This document shows positions 17,150 to 25,620 of a DNA stretch of 64,000 nucleotides, one piece after another. The first letter of the stretch is position 1, and each line of letters opens with the position of its first letter. The position numbers and the translations under genes are program-made. The notes beneath the pieces were generated by a model. The model saw nothing but the letters and a program-made list of their open reading frames with translations. It had not been told where the DNA came from and did no database searches. Origin of the DNA: Flavobacteriaceae bacterium PS02293 (GTDB lineage: Bacteria; Bacteroidota; Bacteroidia; Flavobacteriales; Weeksellaceae); contig JASCOV010000004.1 in the NCBI GenBank assembly GCA_029960045.1, forward strand, positions 352,427-416,426. The letters are read 5' to 3'.

Positions 17150-18775
17150 TTATCCTAAATATGGATATTTATAATCTTTTGGAGAGACAAAAGTTTCCTT
17201 GATACTTCTTACAGAAACCCAACGTGTCAAATTCATTTTAGAACCTGCTTTGTCATTGGTTCCGGAAGCTCTTGATCCACCGAAAGGCTGCTGTCCTACA
17301 ACTGCCCCAGTTGGTTTGTCATTGATATAGAAGTTTCCGGAAGTATTTTCCAAAGCTTTGTAAGCCTCATCAATCGCATATCTGTCTTGTGCGAAAATAG
17401 AGCCAGTTAAAGAATATTGAGTCGATGTATCAACCAATTTCAAAGTGTCTTCCCAGTTTTCGTCTTCATAAACAAAAACAGTCAAGATTGGACCGAAGAT
17501 TTCCTCAACAATACTTTCGTAATAAGGATTAATCGTTTCGATAACAGTTGGATGAACAAACCAGCCTTTTTTGTCATCATATTTTCCACCGATTACAACC
17601 GTTGCATCGTTTGAAGCTTTAGCTCTGTCGATGTAGCCTTTGCATTTTTCGAAAGAATTTTTATCGATAACCGCGTTAACGAAATTTGATGGGTCTTCTG
17701 GAGAACCGATTTTAATCGTTTTGATTTGAGCTTCCATCACCGCTTTCACTTCATTCCAAAGAGATTTTGGAACATAAGCTCTGGACGCTGCAGAACATTT
17801 CTGACCCTGATATTCGAAAGCGCCTCTTACCAAACCTGTTGCAACTGCTTCGATGTTTGCAGAAGGATGAACCATCACAAAGTCTTTTCCACCAGTTTCT
17901 CCAACGATTCTTGGATAAGATTTGTAGTTATGAATATTGTCGCCAATCATTTTCCACATTCCTTGGAATACTTTTGTAGAACCTGTGAAATGTAAACCTG
18001 CGAAGTCTGGATGAGCCAAAACTTTCTCAGCAGTCTCTTTCCCATCAGTAAAAATCATATTGATAACACCATCCGGAAGTCCGGCTTCTTTTAAAACATC
18101 CATAATCACTTTTGCTGAATAAACCTGCTTGTCAGATGGTTTCCAAACGACAACATTTCCCATCATTGCCATACAAGCCGGCAAGTTTCCGGAGATTGCT
18201 GTAAAGTTGAAAGGCGTAACTGCAAAACAGAAACCTTCCAAAGGTCTGTACTCAACACGATTCCAAATTCCTGCATCAGAAACCGGCTGCTCAGCATAAA
18301 GCTCTGTCATAAATTCCACATTGAAACGCAAGAAATCTATAAATTCACAAGCGGCATCAATCTCAGCCTGATGAACATTCTTGGATTGTCCAATCATTGT
18401 TGCAGCGTTGATAACATCTCTGTAAGGTCCAGCCAAAAGGTCAGCCGCTTTCAGGAAAATCGCTGCTCTGTGTTCCCAACCCAATGCATTCCATTTTGAT
18501 TTTGCAGCAAGAGCAGATTCTATAGCGCTGTCAACGTGAGACATATCACCTTCGTAATAAAACCCGAAATCGTGCTGATGATCCTGCGGCGAGCTCAATT
18601 GTATTTTTTTGTCTGTTTTGATATCTTTTCCACCGATTACCATTGGGATTTCGGTTTTTTCTTTCCACATTTTTTTATAAGTAGAAATAAGGCTTTTTAC
18701 CTCGTCGGAACCTGGAACATAAGAATTTACGGGTTCGTTTTGTGCAAAAGGCACTTGAGAAATGGCTTTAGACAT
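17150..18775 (-). CDS. pruA: L-glutamate gamma-semialdehyde dehydrogenase (P5C dehydrogenase)
   Basis: A 541-residue aldehyde dehydrogenase that oxidises glutamate semialdehyde to glutamate with NAD+, the second step of proline use. The active-site residues are N190 (TPFNFTA), the general base E293 (VGETGGKD) and the nucleophile C327 (GQKCSAASRAY). The cofactor motif GSTKVF lies near 265. The length and the C-terminal PTGAVVGQQPFGGSRASGTN match the eukaryote-like P5CDH group common in Bacteroidetes. It pairs functionally with the proline dehydrogenase at 13183 but is transcribed separately. A TAAATTTG box lies 22 bases before the start. Confidence 0.96.
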   Translation of the reverse strand: MSKAISQVPFAQNEPVNSYVPGSDEVKSLISTYKKMWKEKTEIPMVIGGKDIKTDKKIQLSSPQDHQHDFGFYYEGDMSHVDSAIESALAAKSKWNALGWEHRAAIFLKAADLLAGPYRDVINAATMIGQSKNVHQAEIDAACEFIDFLRFNVEFMTELYAEQPVSDAGIWNRVEYRPLEGFCFAVTPFNFTAISGNLPACMAMMGNVVVWKPSDKQVYSAKVIMDVLKEAGLPDGVINMIFTDGKETAEKVLAHPDFAGLHFTGSTKVFQGMWKMIGDNIHNYKSYPRIVGETGGKDFVMVHPSANIEAVATGLVRGAFEYQGQKCSAASRAYVPKSLWNEVKAVMEAQIKTIKIGSPEDPSNFVNAVIDKNSFEKCKGYIDRAKASNDATVVIGGKYDDKKGWFVHPTVIETINPYYESIVEEIFGPILTVFVYEDENWEDTLKLVDTSTQYSLTGSIFAQDRYAIDEAYKALENTSGNFYINDKPTGAVVGQQPFGGSRASGTNDKAGSKMNLTRWVSVRSIKETFVSPKDYKYPYLG

Positions 18776-18797
18776 AAATTTTAATTTTTAATTTCCC

Positions 18798-18805
18798 CAA
18801 ATTTA
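18798..18805 (-). promoter_or_regulatory. Candidate -7 box (TAAATTTG, minus strand)
   Basis: It matches TAnnTTTG on the minus strand, 22 bases upstream of the pruA start. No clear -33 element is seen. Confidence 0.4.
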
Positions 18806-18859
18806 CAATCTAAAATTTTAATGTTAAAATTTATTTACCAGTAGGCCGATTTAAAGTTA

Positions 18860-18867
18860 TATCTTTG
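18860..18867 (+). promoter_or_regulatory. Candidate -7 box (TATCTTTG)
   Basis: It matches TAnnTTTG and ends 28 bases before the lipoprotein start at 18896. It is divergent from the pruA promoter. Confidence 0.45.
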
Positions 18868-18895
18868 AAATATTAACTTTTTAAACTAAATTACA

Positions 18896-19516
18896 ATGAA
18901 AAAAATTCTATTAACATGCTCATTGCTTATTTTAATTACATCTTGCGAAAATAATTTAAATGATGATACTTCTTCAGTAGCAAGTGAGAATTCTGTCAAT
19001 TCTAAATCTAAAAGAATGGGAACAGGCGTAAATTCAATTTTGTATGGAACAAATGATTCTAATACTGGGGAATTTATAAATATTGAGAATGATACATCAA
19101 CTTTAGACCCAATATTATTTCCTTACATTGATAATAAAAATGTAGCATTTTATGATAATAGTTTTCTACTTACGAATTGTCTGCAAAATGGAAAGGAATG
19201 TGTAGATTTAGCACATTTCATCGGAAGATATGTACTTGCTGTAAATCATTTAAGAATACCAGTGTTTTATGGAGAATTTTCTGATTTTGATAATATATCT
19301 GCATCAGAAATCATGGAAAGAAAAGTTATAGAAAATGGTTCGCAAAATATACTTGTTACTCACACATGGATGAGCAATAATGCGGCTAATACAGTTTTAG
19401 ATAAATTTAGAGCTGACATTCATAATTCAGGTATAAATGTTGTCAAAGCAATTAATATTTATACAAAAGAATATTTTGGACCTAGTAGACAAGTAATAGT
19501 TAAAGTTAAATATTAA
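18896..19516 (+). CDS. Hypothetical lipoprotein
   Basis: A 206-residue protein with a lipobox (LITSC, Cys17) after a hydrophobic signal, then a Ser/Asn-rich linker and a compact domain of about 165 residues. Two cysteines in the mature part (TNCLQNGKECVD) could form a disulfide. I recognise no family. Gene composition is AT-rich. A sortable T9SS tail fragment lies 36 bases downstream in non-coding context and is not fused to it. Confidence 0.65.
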   Translation: MKKILLTCSLLILITSCENNLNDDTSSVASENSVNSKSKRMGTGVNSILYGTNDSNTGEFINIENDTSTLDPILFPYIDNKNVAFYDNSFLLTNCLQNGKECVDLAHFIGRYVLAVNHLRIPVFYGEFSDFDNISASEIMERKVIENGSQNILVTHTWMSNNAANTVLDKFRADIHNSGINVVKAINIYTKEYFGPSRQVIVKVKY

Positions 19517-19552
19517 ATTATAAAAAGTAATAAGATAAATTTCTTTTTATAA

Positions 19553-19732
19553 TTTAAATATTATTCCAATTTTAATTCTGCTGATATCTATGATCTTTCA
19601 GGAAAATTGGTAAGAAACGTTTCTGTATCTGCTGATAACAAAGTAAATGTTAAAGATCTTAAAAACGGAACTTATGTGTTGAAAGTGAATACTGAAGCAG
19701 GTTCTACTTCTCACAAATTCATTAAAAAATAA
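19553..19732 (+). pseudogene. Orphan T9SS type A sorting-domain tail
   Basis: After a stop at 19550-19552 the frame reads without an early start codon into SADIYDLSGKLVRNVSV, then VNVKDLKNGTYVLKV, and ends SHKFIKK-stop. These are the signatures of the C-terminal type A (Por) sorting domain of Bacteroidetes secreted proteins. Only about the last 59 residues remain; the upstream effector domain is missing. It is followed by a good terminator. It is most simply the remnant of a deleted secreted protein gene. Confidence 0.7.
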
Positions 19733-19754
19733 TATTTCTAAAATATAGTTTTTA

Positions 19755-19784
19755 AAACCTTTCATTCATTTGAAAGGTTTTTTT
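19755..19784 (+). terminator. Intrinsic terminator
   Basis: AAACCTTTCA pairs with TGAAAGGTTT around a TTCATT loop (10-bp perfect stem) and is followed by TTTT. It ends the remnant T9SS tail transcript. Confidence 0.85.
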
Positions 19785-19820
19785 GTTTTCAGATCAAATC
19801 ATAATTTCTAATTTTATTGG

Positions 19821-20729
19821 ATGATAAATTTTGTTCTCATCATCATCTGTATCGCTGCCGGAATGATTTTCAAATCTACCAAGACCATTCATCCGGATGC
19901 ACATAAAGGTATTAATACCTGGATCATTTATCTCGGGTTACCGGCGGTATCATTCAAATATCTGCCAAAAGTAGAGTGGTCTCAGGAAATGCTCTTTCCG
20001 GTTTTGAGTACAGTTCTGATTGCGTTTGGAAGCTGGGCGTTTATGCTGATGTATAGTAAGTTAAAAAACTATTCACCAAGATCTGGAAGCAGTTTGGAAT
20101 TAGCGAGCGGCTACAGCAATACGTCATTTATTGGATTTCCATTAATTGCTGCTTTTTACGGAGAGCAATATCTGAGCATTGCCATTATTTGTGATCAGAC
20201 GATGTTCTTTATGCTTTCTACGATGGGAATAATCGCTGCTGTGAAGGGTGGAAGCAGATCCGGAAAAGTGAGTGCCACATTTATTCTGAAACGACTTTTT
20301 ACATTTCCTCCGTTTTTAGGATGCATCAGCGCATTGATTTTATCTCAATTGATTGACCTCGATTTTGCATTGCCTTTGTTTGATAAATTGGCGGCGACAG
20401 TTATTCCATTGGCATTGTTTTCTGTTGGGTTACAACTTAAATTCAATGGGTGGAAGAAACTGATTCCGCAGATTTCAACTTCATTAGTTTACAAATTGGT
20501 ACTTGCGCCCATACTTATTTTATTAATGGCTTTAATTTTTGGAATCAAAGGCGATATTGCGAAGATCAGTATTTTCGAAGCAGCAATGCCGACAGTGGTT
20601 ACGGCAAGCATCATCGCAGAACAGTTCCGTCTGAATACCAAACTTGTCAATCTGATTATAGGTATCAGTATTCTCGTTGGTTTCTTTACGAGTGCAATCT
20701 GGTTTCAGGTGATTGAATTGATATTTTAA
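19821..20729 (+). CDS. AEC-family (auxin efflux carrier-like) permease
   Basis: A 302-residue inner-membrane protein with about ten hydrophobic helices in two five-helix halves. LASGYSNTSFIGFPLIAAFYG is the characteristic broken-helix motif of the first half, and FEAAMPTVVTASIIAEQF its counterpart in the second half. Bacterial AEC members carry malate, malonate or other small acids outward or inward; the cargo here cannot be told. It is convergent with the hemolysin III gene, with five bases between stops. Confidence 0.85.
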   Translation: MINFVLIIICIAAGMIFKSTKTIHPDAHKGINTWIIYLGLPAVSFKYLPKVEWSQEMLFPVLSTVLIAFGSWAFMLMYSKLKNYSPRSGSSLELASGYSNTSFIGFPLIAAFYGEQYLSIAIICDQTMFFMLSTMGIIAAVKGGSRSGKVSATFILKRLFTFPPFLGCISALILSQLIDLDFALPLFDKLAATVIPLALFSVGLQLKFNGWKKLIPQISTSLVYKLVLAPILILLMALIFGIKGDIAKISIFEAAMPTVVTASIIAEQFRLNTKLVNLIIGISILVGFFTSAIWFQVIELIF

Positions 20730-20733
20730 AATC

Positions 20734-21369
20734 TTAAGGAAGAATAAAAAAGAAAATCGCGCAAAAGTGCATAATACTTCCGCCTAAAACAAACAGATGC
20801 CAGATCGGATGATAAAACGGCTTCCTGTCTTTAGCATAAAAATAAATCCCAAAAGTGTAACACAACCCACCAAGAATGATGAATGACAATGCACCAGTAG
20901 AGAGATTCTCAATCATCGGTTTGATAGCGATAATAGATGCCCAACCCATCAAAGCATAAAGCGAAAGAGAGATCTTCTCATTATTTCTGAGTGGCGAGAA
21001 TTTAAAAATAAAACCTATCAGAGCCATTCCCCAAATCAACCCAAACATACTCCAGCCCCAAACGCCTTTCAAACCTAGTAATGCTACCGGCGTGTAAGTC
21101 CCGGCGATCAAAATGTAAATGCTGAGATGGTCTATTTTCTGGCAGATCTTTTTCCACTTCAATCTGTAAACGGCGTGATAGACTGTGGAAGCAGAGTACA
21201 GTAAAATCAAACTAATCCCAAAGATCAGAGAGCAGGCAATCGCAATTGTATTTTCACTAATGACTGAATAGTAGATCATCAAAACCAAAGCGACAACCGA
21301 CAAAACCACGCCAAGCCCGTGTGTGATCACGTTGAATAATTCCTCTTTTTTTCTGTTTTTCTTCGGCAT
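20734..21369 (-). CDS. Hemolysin III / PAQR-family membrane protein
   Basis: A 211-residue protein with seven hydrophobic helices. The PAQR metal-site motifs are present: FNVITHGLG, SASTVYHAVYR (Ser and His) and HPIWHLFVLGGSIMHF (two His). An upstream in-frame ATG at 21387 overlaps a TAACTTTG promoter box, so the ATG at 21369 (MPKKNRKKEE) is preferred. Family members (YqfA, TrhA) are linked to membrane fluidity and lipid homeostasis; the haemolysin name is historical. Confidence 0.88.
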   Translation of the reverse strand: MPKKNRKKEELFNVITHGLGVVLSVVALVLMIYYSVISENTIAIACSLIFGISLILLYSASTVYHAVYRLKWKKICQKIDHLSIYILIAGTYTPVALLGLKGVWGWSMFGLIWGMALIGFIFKFSPLRNNEKISLSLYALMGWASIIAIKPMIENLSTGALSFIILGGLCYTFGIYFYAKDRKPFYHPIWHLFVLGGSIMHFCAIFFFILP

Positions 21370-21384
21370 ATTTTTGATTTTAAA

Positions 21385-21392
21385 CAAAGTTA
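21385..21392 (-). promoter_or_regulatory. Candidate -7 box (TAACTTTG, minus strand)
   Basis: It matches TAnnTTTG on the minus strand, 15 bases upstream of the ATG at 21369, and covers the alternative upstream start. This decides the start of the hemolysin III gene. Confidence 0.45.
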
Positions 21393-21499
21393 GTTAATTC
21401 AAATTTTCAGATAATTGAGAAGGTTTGAGTTTAACATAATTTTATATTTAAGTAATTTTAAATGTAAAGTCAACTGTTTCTATTGAAGTTAAAAATCAT

Positions 21500-21507
21500 T
21501 AGTTTTG
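21500..21507 (+). promoter_or_regulatory. Candidate -7 box (TAGTTTTG)
   Basis: It matches TAnnTTTG and ends 13 bases before the PBP4-type carboxypeptidase start at 21521. Confidence 0.45.
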
Positions 21508-21520
21508 ATAAAAAATAAGA

Positions 21521-22894
21521 ATGAAGCTTTTTCTTTTAATTCCATTACTAATTTCACAGGCGTTCTTTTCACAATCTGTTTCTGCTGATTTGGATAAATC
21601 TGTGAAAGAAATGATGTTAGCACCAAACGCTTTGGCAGCGAATCTTTCTTTCTACGTTTCGGATGAGAATGGCAATCTGGTTTATGAATACAATGGAAAC
21701 AAAGGATTATCAACGGCGAGTACACAGAAGATATTCACTTCAGCTGCGGCTTTGGAAACGTTGGGAAAAGATTATCAATTCAAAACAACAGCTTCCTATT
21801 CTGGGAAGATCTCGAACGGGAATCTGGATGGCGATTTTTACATCACTTCCAATGGTGATCCTACTTTAGGTAGCTGGCGGTATGAAGCTTACAAACCAGA
21901 GAATTTCAAACAGAAATTATTAGAAGCCATCAAGAAAGCTGGCATCAATAAGATTACCGGCAATCTGATTGTGGATGATTCCTATTTCGATTTTCAAAGT
22001 ACACCTGGTGGCTGGCCCTGGAACGATTTGGGGAATTATTACGGCGCAGGAACTTTTGGGGTAAATTGGAAGGAAAATCAGTTTGATATTAATATTAATG
22101 GAAATCAAATTAAGAATTATTCTTACGATCTGGAAAATGTGAATTGGATCAATGAACTGAAAACCGGCGGAAGTTCTGATCAAAGTCTTATTTTCACAGC
22201 TCCACATTCGGAAACAGCTTTGATTAATGGAACTTTACCAGCAGGAAAAGTAACTACAGTTTCCGGTGCAACGCCCAATCCTCCAATACAGTTAGCGGTT
22301 GAAATCAAGAAGTTGCTTGAAGAAAACGGAATCTCGGTTTCTGGTAAAGTGGCTACTTACTACAACGAAAAAATTGCAGGGAAATCAATCTCCAAAGCAC
22401 CAAGTCAGAATCAAATCTTCGAATATAAATCACCGACTTTGGATAAAATTGTCTATTGGTTTCTAAGAAAAAGTATCAATCTTTACGGAGAAACCTTAAT
22501 CAAAACTATGGCAAAGGAAAAGCGCAACAATCCAAGTTTTGAAACAGGTGTTGATTTTCTCAAGGATTTTTGGAAATCAAAAGGAATCAATCCAAATATG
22601 ATCAACTTTGCAGACGGAAGTGGACTTTCTCCACAGAATTATGTTTCGGCAAAAGCACAGGTTCAGGCTTTGTTATATTCAAAAAAACAAAATTGGTTCG
22701 ATGCTTTTTACGAAGGTTTCCCAACTCAAAACGGAATTAAAATGAAAAGCGGAACGATAAAAGACAGCAAATCTTTTGCAGGTTATCAGACTTCAAAAAG
22801 TGGGAAAAATTATGTATTTTCCATCATTTTGAATAATTATCAAGGCGGAAGCATCAGCAATGCGCTTTTTAAAGTTTTAGATAATTTGAAGTAA
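21521..22894 (+). CDS. dacB: D-alanyl-D-alanine carboxypeptidase/endopeptidase (PBP4, S13 family)
   Basis: A 457-residue periplasmic penicillin-binding protein with a signal peptide (FLLIPLLISQAFFSQS). Active-site motifs are SxxK at S67-K70 (STASTQK), the SGLSPQN motif (SxN equivalent) and KSGT near residue 410. The large inserted domain between the first two motifs is typical of PBP4/DacB. It trims the pentapeptide terminal D-Ala and cleaves peptide crosslinks. It is followed by a dispersed inverted repeat and a DNA glycosylase gene. Confidence 0.93.
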   Translation: MKLFLLIPLLISQAFFSQSVSADLDKSVKEMMLAPNALAANLSFYVSDENGNLVYEYNGNKGLSTASTQKIFTSAAALETLGKDYQFKTTASYSGKISNGNLDGDFYITSNGDPTLGSWRYEAYKPENFKQKLLEAIKKAGINKITGNLIVDDSYFDFQSTPGGWPWNDLGNYYGAGTFGVNWKENQFDININGNQIKNYSYDLENVNWINELKTGGSSDQSLIFTAPHSETALINGTLPAGKVTTVSGATPNPPIQLAVEIKKLLEENGISVSGKVATYYNEKIAGKSISKAPSQNQIFEYKSPTLDKIVYWFLRKSINLYGETLIKTMAKEKRNNPSFETGVDFLKDFWKSKGINPNMINFADGSGLSPQNYVSAKAQVQALLYSKKQNWFDAFYEGFPTQNGIKMKSGTIKDSKSFAGYQTSKSGKNYVFSIILNNYQGGSISNALFKVLDNLK

Positions 22895-22912
22895 AAATAG
22901 AATGAAGAAACA

Positions 22913-22970
22913 CTTCGACTCCGCTCAGTGTAACAACTTATTTATTTTGTCAGTCTGAGGCTCTCGAAGA
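22913..22970. repeat. Dispersed inverted repeat (TCGAAG family)
   Basis: Left arm CTTCGACTCCGCTCAG at 22913-22928 equals the arm at 12889. The right arm (TGTCAGTCTGAGGCTCTCG) at 22948-22970 is the variant arm. The 28 bases 22944-22971 are identical to 29433-29460. It lies between dacB and the glycosylase gene. Confidence 0.8.
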
Positions 22971-22983
22971 CCATTAAAATTAA

Positions 22984-23469
22984 ATGAATCGAATCAATTC
23001 TTTTCCGCCAATAGTAGATGAGCATTCAGAAATTCTGATTCTTGGCTCTGTTCCTGGTGTGAAGTCTTTGCAAATGCAGCAATATTATGCTTTTCCACAG
23101 AATCAGTTTTGGAGAATTATGTTTTATCTTTTTGATGAAGAATTTACCACCAATTACGATACAAGACTGGGATTACTGAAAAATAATAAAGTCGCGCTTT
23201 GGGATGTCATAGAAAGTTGCGAAAGAAAAGGAAGCCTTGATACAGAAATCAAAGATGAGATTGATAATAATATTCCTGAATTAATTCAAAATCATCCCAA
23301 TATAAAAACCATCTTCTGCAATGGACAAAAGTCTTATAAAAACCTCGTAAAAATATTAGGAAAGAACTTCAAAATTCCGATTGTAGTTTTGCCTTCCACA
23401 AGTCCGCTTCATACTGTGAAGTTTGAGGAGAAATTGGAGAGCTGGAAAGTGATTAAGGATTATTTATAA
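22984..23469 (+). CDS. DNA-deoxyinosine (hypoxanthine) glycosylase, UDG superfamily
   Basis: A 161-residue protein of the family-6 uracil-DNA-glycosylase type, which removes hypoxanthine from deaminated adenine in DNA. The pocket motif GSVPGVKSLQMQQYYAFPQNQFW lies near residue 25, as in this family, and the DNA-binding loop LPSTSPLH near 140. The catalytic Asn of family-6 enzymes should lie in the segment before ALWDVIESCERKGSLD. It is convergent with aroE with only two bases between the stops. Confidence 0.85.
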   Translation: MNRINSFPPIVDEHSEILILGSVPGVKSLQMQQYYAFPQNQFWRIMFYLFDEEFTTNYDTRLGLLKNNKVALWDVIESCERKGSLDTEIKDEIDNNIPELIQNHPNIKTIFCNGQKSYKNLVKILGKNFKIPIVVLPSTSPLHTVKFEEKLESWKVIKDYL

Positions 23470-23471
23470 AA

Positions 23472-24197
23472 TCAACTTCTCCAAATCTCCCAAGCCTTTT
23501 CCGCTTGCTGTTCCAGCATATAAAAACCGTTCAAAGTCGTTGCTCCTTTTTCTGCAGATTTTCTGAGGAAAGCTGTTTCCGAAGGATTGTAAATCAAATC
23601 GATAACATAATGTTTATCAGTAATCGCATTAAAAGGAAATGTTACAGAATCATCTACATTTGGGAAAGTGCCAACTGGCGTGGTTTGGATAATTAACAAT
23701 GAATCTCTTACCAAATCTTCCGATAGATTTTCAAAATTAATTTCGGATTTTCGGGAAACAGTTTGATGCTCAATGTGATGTTTGTCCAGAATGTATCTTA
23801 CAGCTTTTGCTGCACCGCCATCGCCAATAATAAGCGCTTTTTTGTGATGGTCTTTTTTGTTGATAAGAAGCGTTTTCTCGAACCCAAAAGCATCCGTGTT
23901 GTAACCGATTTTTTTACCATTTTGGAAACTGACGCAATTCACAGCTCCAATTTGTCTGGCTTCATCACTTAATTCATCAAGGAAAGGAATAATGGCTTGT
24001 TTGTAGGGAATTGTAACATTCATCCCGATAAGATTTGGGTTTGAAATAACTGAGTTAAGATTCTCAATTTCAGAGATGTCAAAGAAATTATATGAATGAT
24101 TATTTAAAAATAATTTTTTGAATTTTTCCTCAAAGTATTTTTTTGAAAATGAGTAAGATATATTCTTCCCAAGCAATCCGAATTCCTGTTTTTCCAT
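23472..24197 (-). CDS. aroE: Shikimate dehydrogenase
   Basis: A 241-residue NADPH enzyme reducing 3-dehydroshikimate to shikimate. The substrate site shows GLLGKNISYSFSKKYF (Ser pair) and NVTIPYKQ with the catalytic lysine near residue 66. AVNC and NTDAFGF complete it. The nucleotide-binding loop is GDGGAAKAV near 125. It is short compared with E. coli AroE (272) but normal for Bacteroidetes. A TAAATTTG box ends five bases before the ATG, so the mRNA may be leaderless. Confidence 0.95.
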   Translation of the reverse strand: MEKQEFGLLGKNISYSFSKKYFEEKFKKLFLNNHSYNFFDISEIENLNSVISNPNLIGMNVTIPYKQAIIPFLDELSDEARQIGAVNCVSFQNGKKIGYNTDAFGFEKTLLINKKDHHKKALIIGDGGAAKAVRYILDKHHIEHQTVSRKSEINFENLSEDLVRDSLLIIQTTPVGTFPNVDDSVTFPFNAITDKHYVIDLIYNPSETAFLRKSAEKGATTLNGFYMLEQQAEKAWEIWRS

Positions 24198-24202
24198 AGT
24201 CC

Positions 24203-24210
24203 AAATTTAT
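24203..24210 (-). promoter_or_regulatory. Candidate -7 box (TAAATTTG, minus strand), near-leaderless
   Basis: It matches TAnnTTTG on the minus strand and lies five bases upstream of the aroE ATG. If used, transcription would start at or within a base or two of the start codon. Confidence 0.45.
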
Positions 24211-24289
24211 AAAATATCATTAGAATGTTCATCATAATTTTTTGATTCTTGTATCAGTTGAATTATTTTTAAAACCAATTCTTATGGCG

Positions 24290-24297
24290 TAATTTTG
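24290..24297 (+). promoter_or_regulatory. Candidate -7 box (TAATTTTG)
   Basis: It matches TAnnTTTG and ends 29 bases before the aldo/keto reductase start at 24327. Confidence 0.45.
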
Positions 24298-24326
24298 GCT
24301 TTCGAAAAATCAATAATATTAAAATA

Positions 24327-25160
24327 ATGAAACAAGTAATTTTAAATAACGGTACAGAAATTCCGGAAATCGGATTTGGAACCTGGCAAACAACGGAAGG
24401 CGTTCAGAAAACCGTAAAATTAGCTTTAGAAGCTGGATATACACATATTGATACGGCCGACATCTATGGAAACGAAGCCGAAATAGGAGAGGCAATAGAA
24501 CAATCTGGAATTGATAGGAAAGATTTGTATTTAACTACAAAAATTTGGAACAGCAATAGAAGTTCACAAGGTGTAAAACATTCTGTAGAACAGTCTCTTA
24601 AAAAGCTGAAAACAGATTATCTTGACTTATTATTGATTCATTGGCCTGCAAATGCAAAACAATTTGATAATTGGAAAGAAATCAATGCAGAAACCTGGAA
24701 AGCGATGGAGGAGTTGTATAAATCGGGCGTTGTAAAAACCATTGGCGTAAGCAATTTTATGTTGCCTCAATTAAAAGCTCTTTTGGAAACGGCTGAAGTC
24801 ATTCCTGCTGTAAATCAGATTGAGTTTCATCCCGGATATACGCAGGAAGAGACAGTAAATTATTCCAAAGAAAAAGGAATTGTCATAGAAGCGTGGAGTC
24901 CAATTGGTTCTGGAAGATTACTGAAAGATGAGGATTTGAAAGATATTGCTGATAATTATGGCGTTTCTCCTGCAATTCTTTGTATTCAGTTTTGTTTACA
25001 ATCTGGTGTTGTGGTTTTACCAAAATCTGAGAATCCGGAGAATATTAAGAATAATCTGCATTTCGAAAGATTCAAAATTTCCGAAAGCGATATGAAAGCT
25101 CTCAAAACTTTGGAAGAAACAGGATTTTCTGGTTTAAATCCCGAAACTGTTGATTTTTAA
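24327..25160 (+). CDS. Aldo/keto reductase (AKR5-like)
   Basis: A 277-residue NADPH-dependent carbonyl reductase. The catalytic tetrad is complete: D42 (HIDTADIYGNE), Y47, K72 (TTKIWNS) and H105 (LLIHWP). The cofactor segment LPKSENPENIKNN near 230 is typical of the 2,5-diketo-D-gluconate reductase / methylglyoxal reductase group. It is a single gene bounded by its own promoter and a strong terminator. The substrate is not predictable. Confidence 0.92.
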   Translation: MKQVILNNGTEIPEIGFGTWQTTEGVQKTVKLALEAGYTHIDTADIYGNEAEIGEAIEQSGIDRKDLYLTTKIWNSNRSSQGVKHSVEQSLKKLKTDYLDLLLIHWPANAKQFDNWKEINAETWKAMEELYKSGVVKTIGVSNFMLPQLKALLETAEVIPAVNQIEFHPGYTQEETVNYSKEKGIVIEAWSPIGSGRLLKDEDLKDIADNYGVSPAILCIQFCLQSGVVVLPKSENPENIKNNLHFERFKISESDMKALKTLEETGFSGLNPETVDF

Positions 25161-25180
25161 ATCAATATTGAAAATGATAA

Positions 25181-25217
25181 AAAAAGCAGTTTAATTGATT
25201 TGATTAAACTGCTTTTT
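25181..25217. terminator. Bidirectional intrinsic terminator
   Basis: AAAAAGCAGTTTAAT pairs perfectly with ATTAAACTGCTTTTT (15 bp) around a 7-base loop. It lies between the convergent aldo/keto reductase and response regulator genes, with T-runs on both strands. Confidence 0.9.
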
Positions 25218-25228
25218 TGTTTTATAAA

Positions 25229-25600
25229 TTAATCAGCTTTTTCTGAATAATATCTTATTTTTTCAACAATTTCTCCCAAATCAAAAGGTTTTGGAATGAA
25301 ATCGATTGCGCCACTTTCTATTGCCGTATCTCCCAAACCTCGGCTTGCAGACATAATCACAACTGGAATATTTTTGAAATCCTGATGTGCTTTTATCATT
25401 TTGCAGATATCACGGCCATCTTCGCCGGAAAGCCACATATCCATCAATATCACATCTGGTTTTGATGAGGTTGAAAGTGCGTTGAACATTTCAGAACCTC
25501 TTTCGTAATTGTCCACTTCATAACCTTCCATATTTAGCATTAGCTTTACTGAATCCAAAATGGCTGGGCTATCATCTACAACATATATTTTTTTTGACAT
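25229..25600 (-). CDS. Single-domain response regulator (receiver only)
   Basis: A 123-residue CheY-like receiver with the acidic pair D9/D10 (YVVDDSP), the phospho-acceptor D54 (VILMDMWLSGEDG) and the conserved lysine in FIPKPFD. It has no output domain, so it must act by protein contact or in a phosphorelay. The gene begins 20 bases after the PAS histidine kinase on the same strand, which is its likely phosphodonor. Confidence 0.92.
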   Translation of the reverse strand: MSKKIYVVDDSPAILDSVKLMLNMEGYEVDNYERGSEMFNALSTSSKPDVILMDMWLSGEDGRDICKMIKAHQDFKNIPVVIMSASRGLGDTAIESGAIDFIPKPFDLGEIVEKIRYYSEKAD

Positions 25601-25620
25601 TTGTATAACTTTATAAGAAA

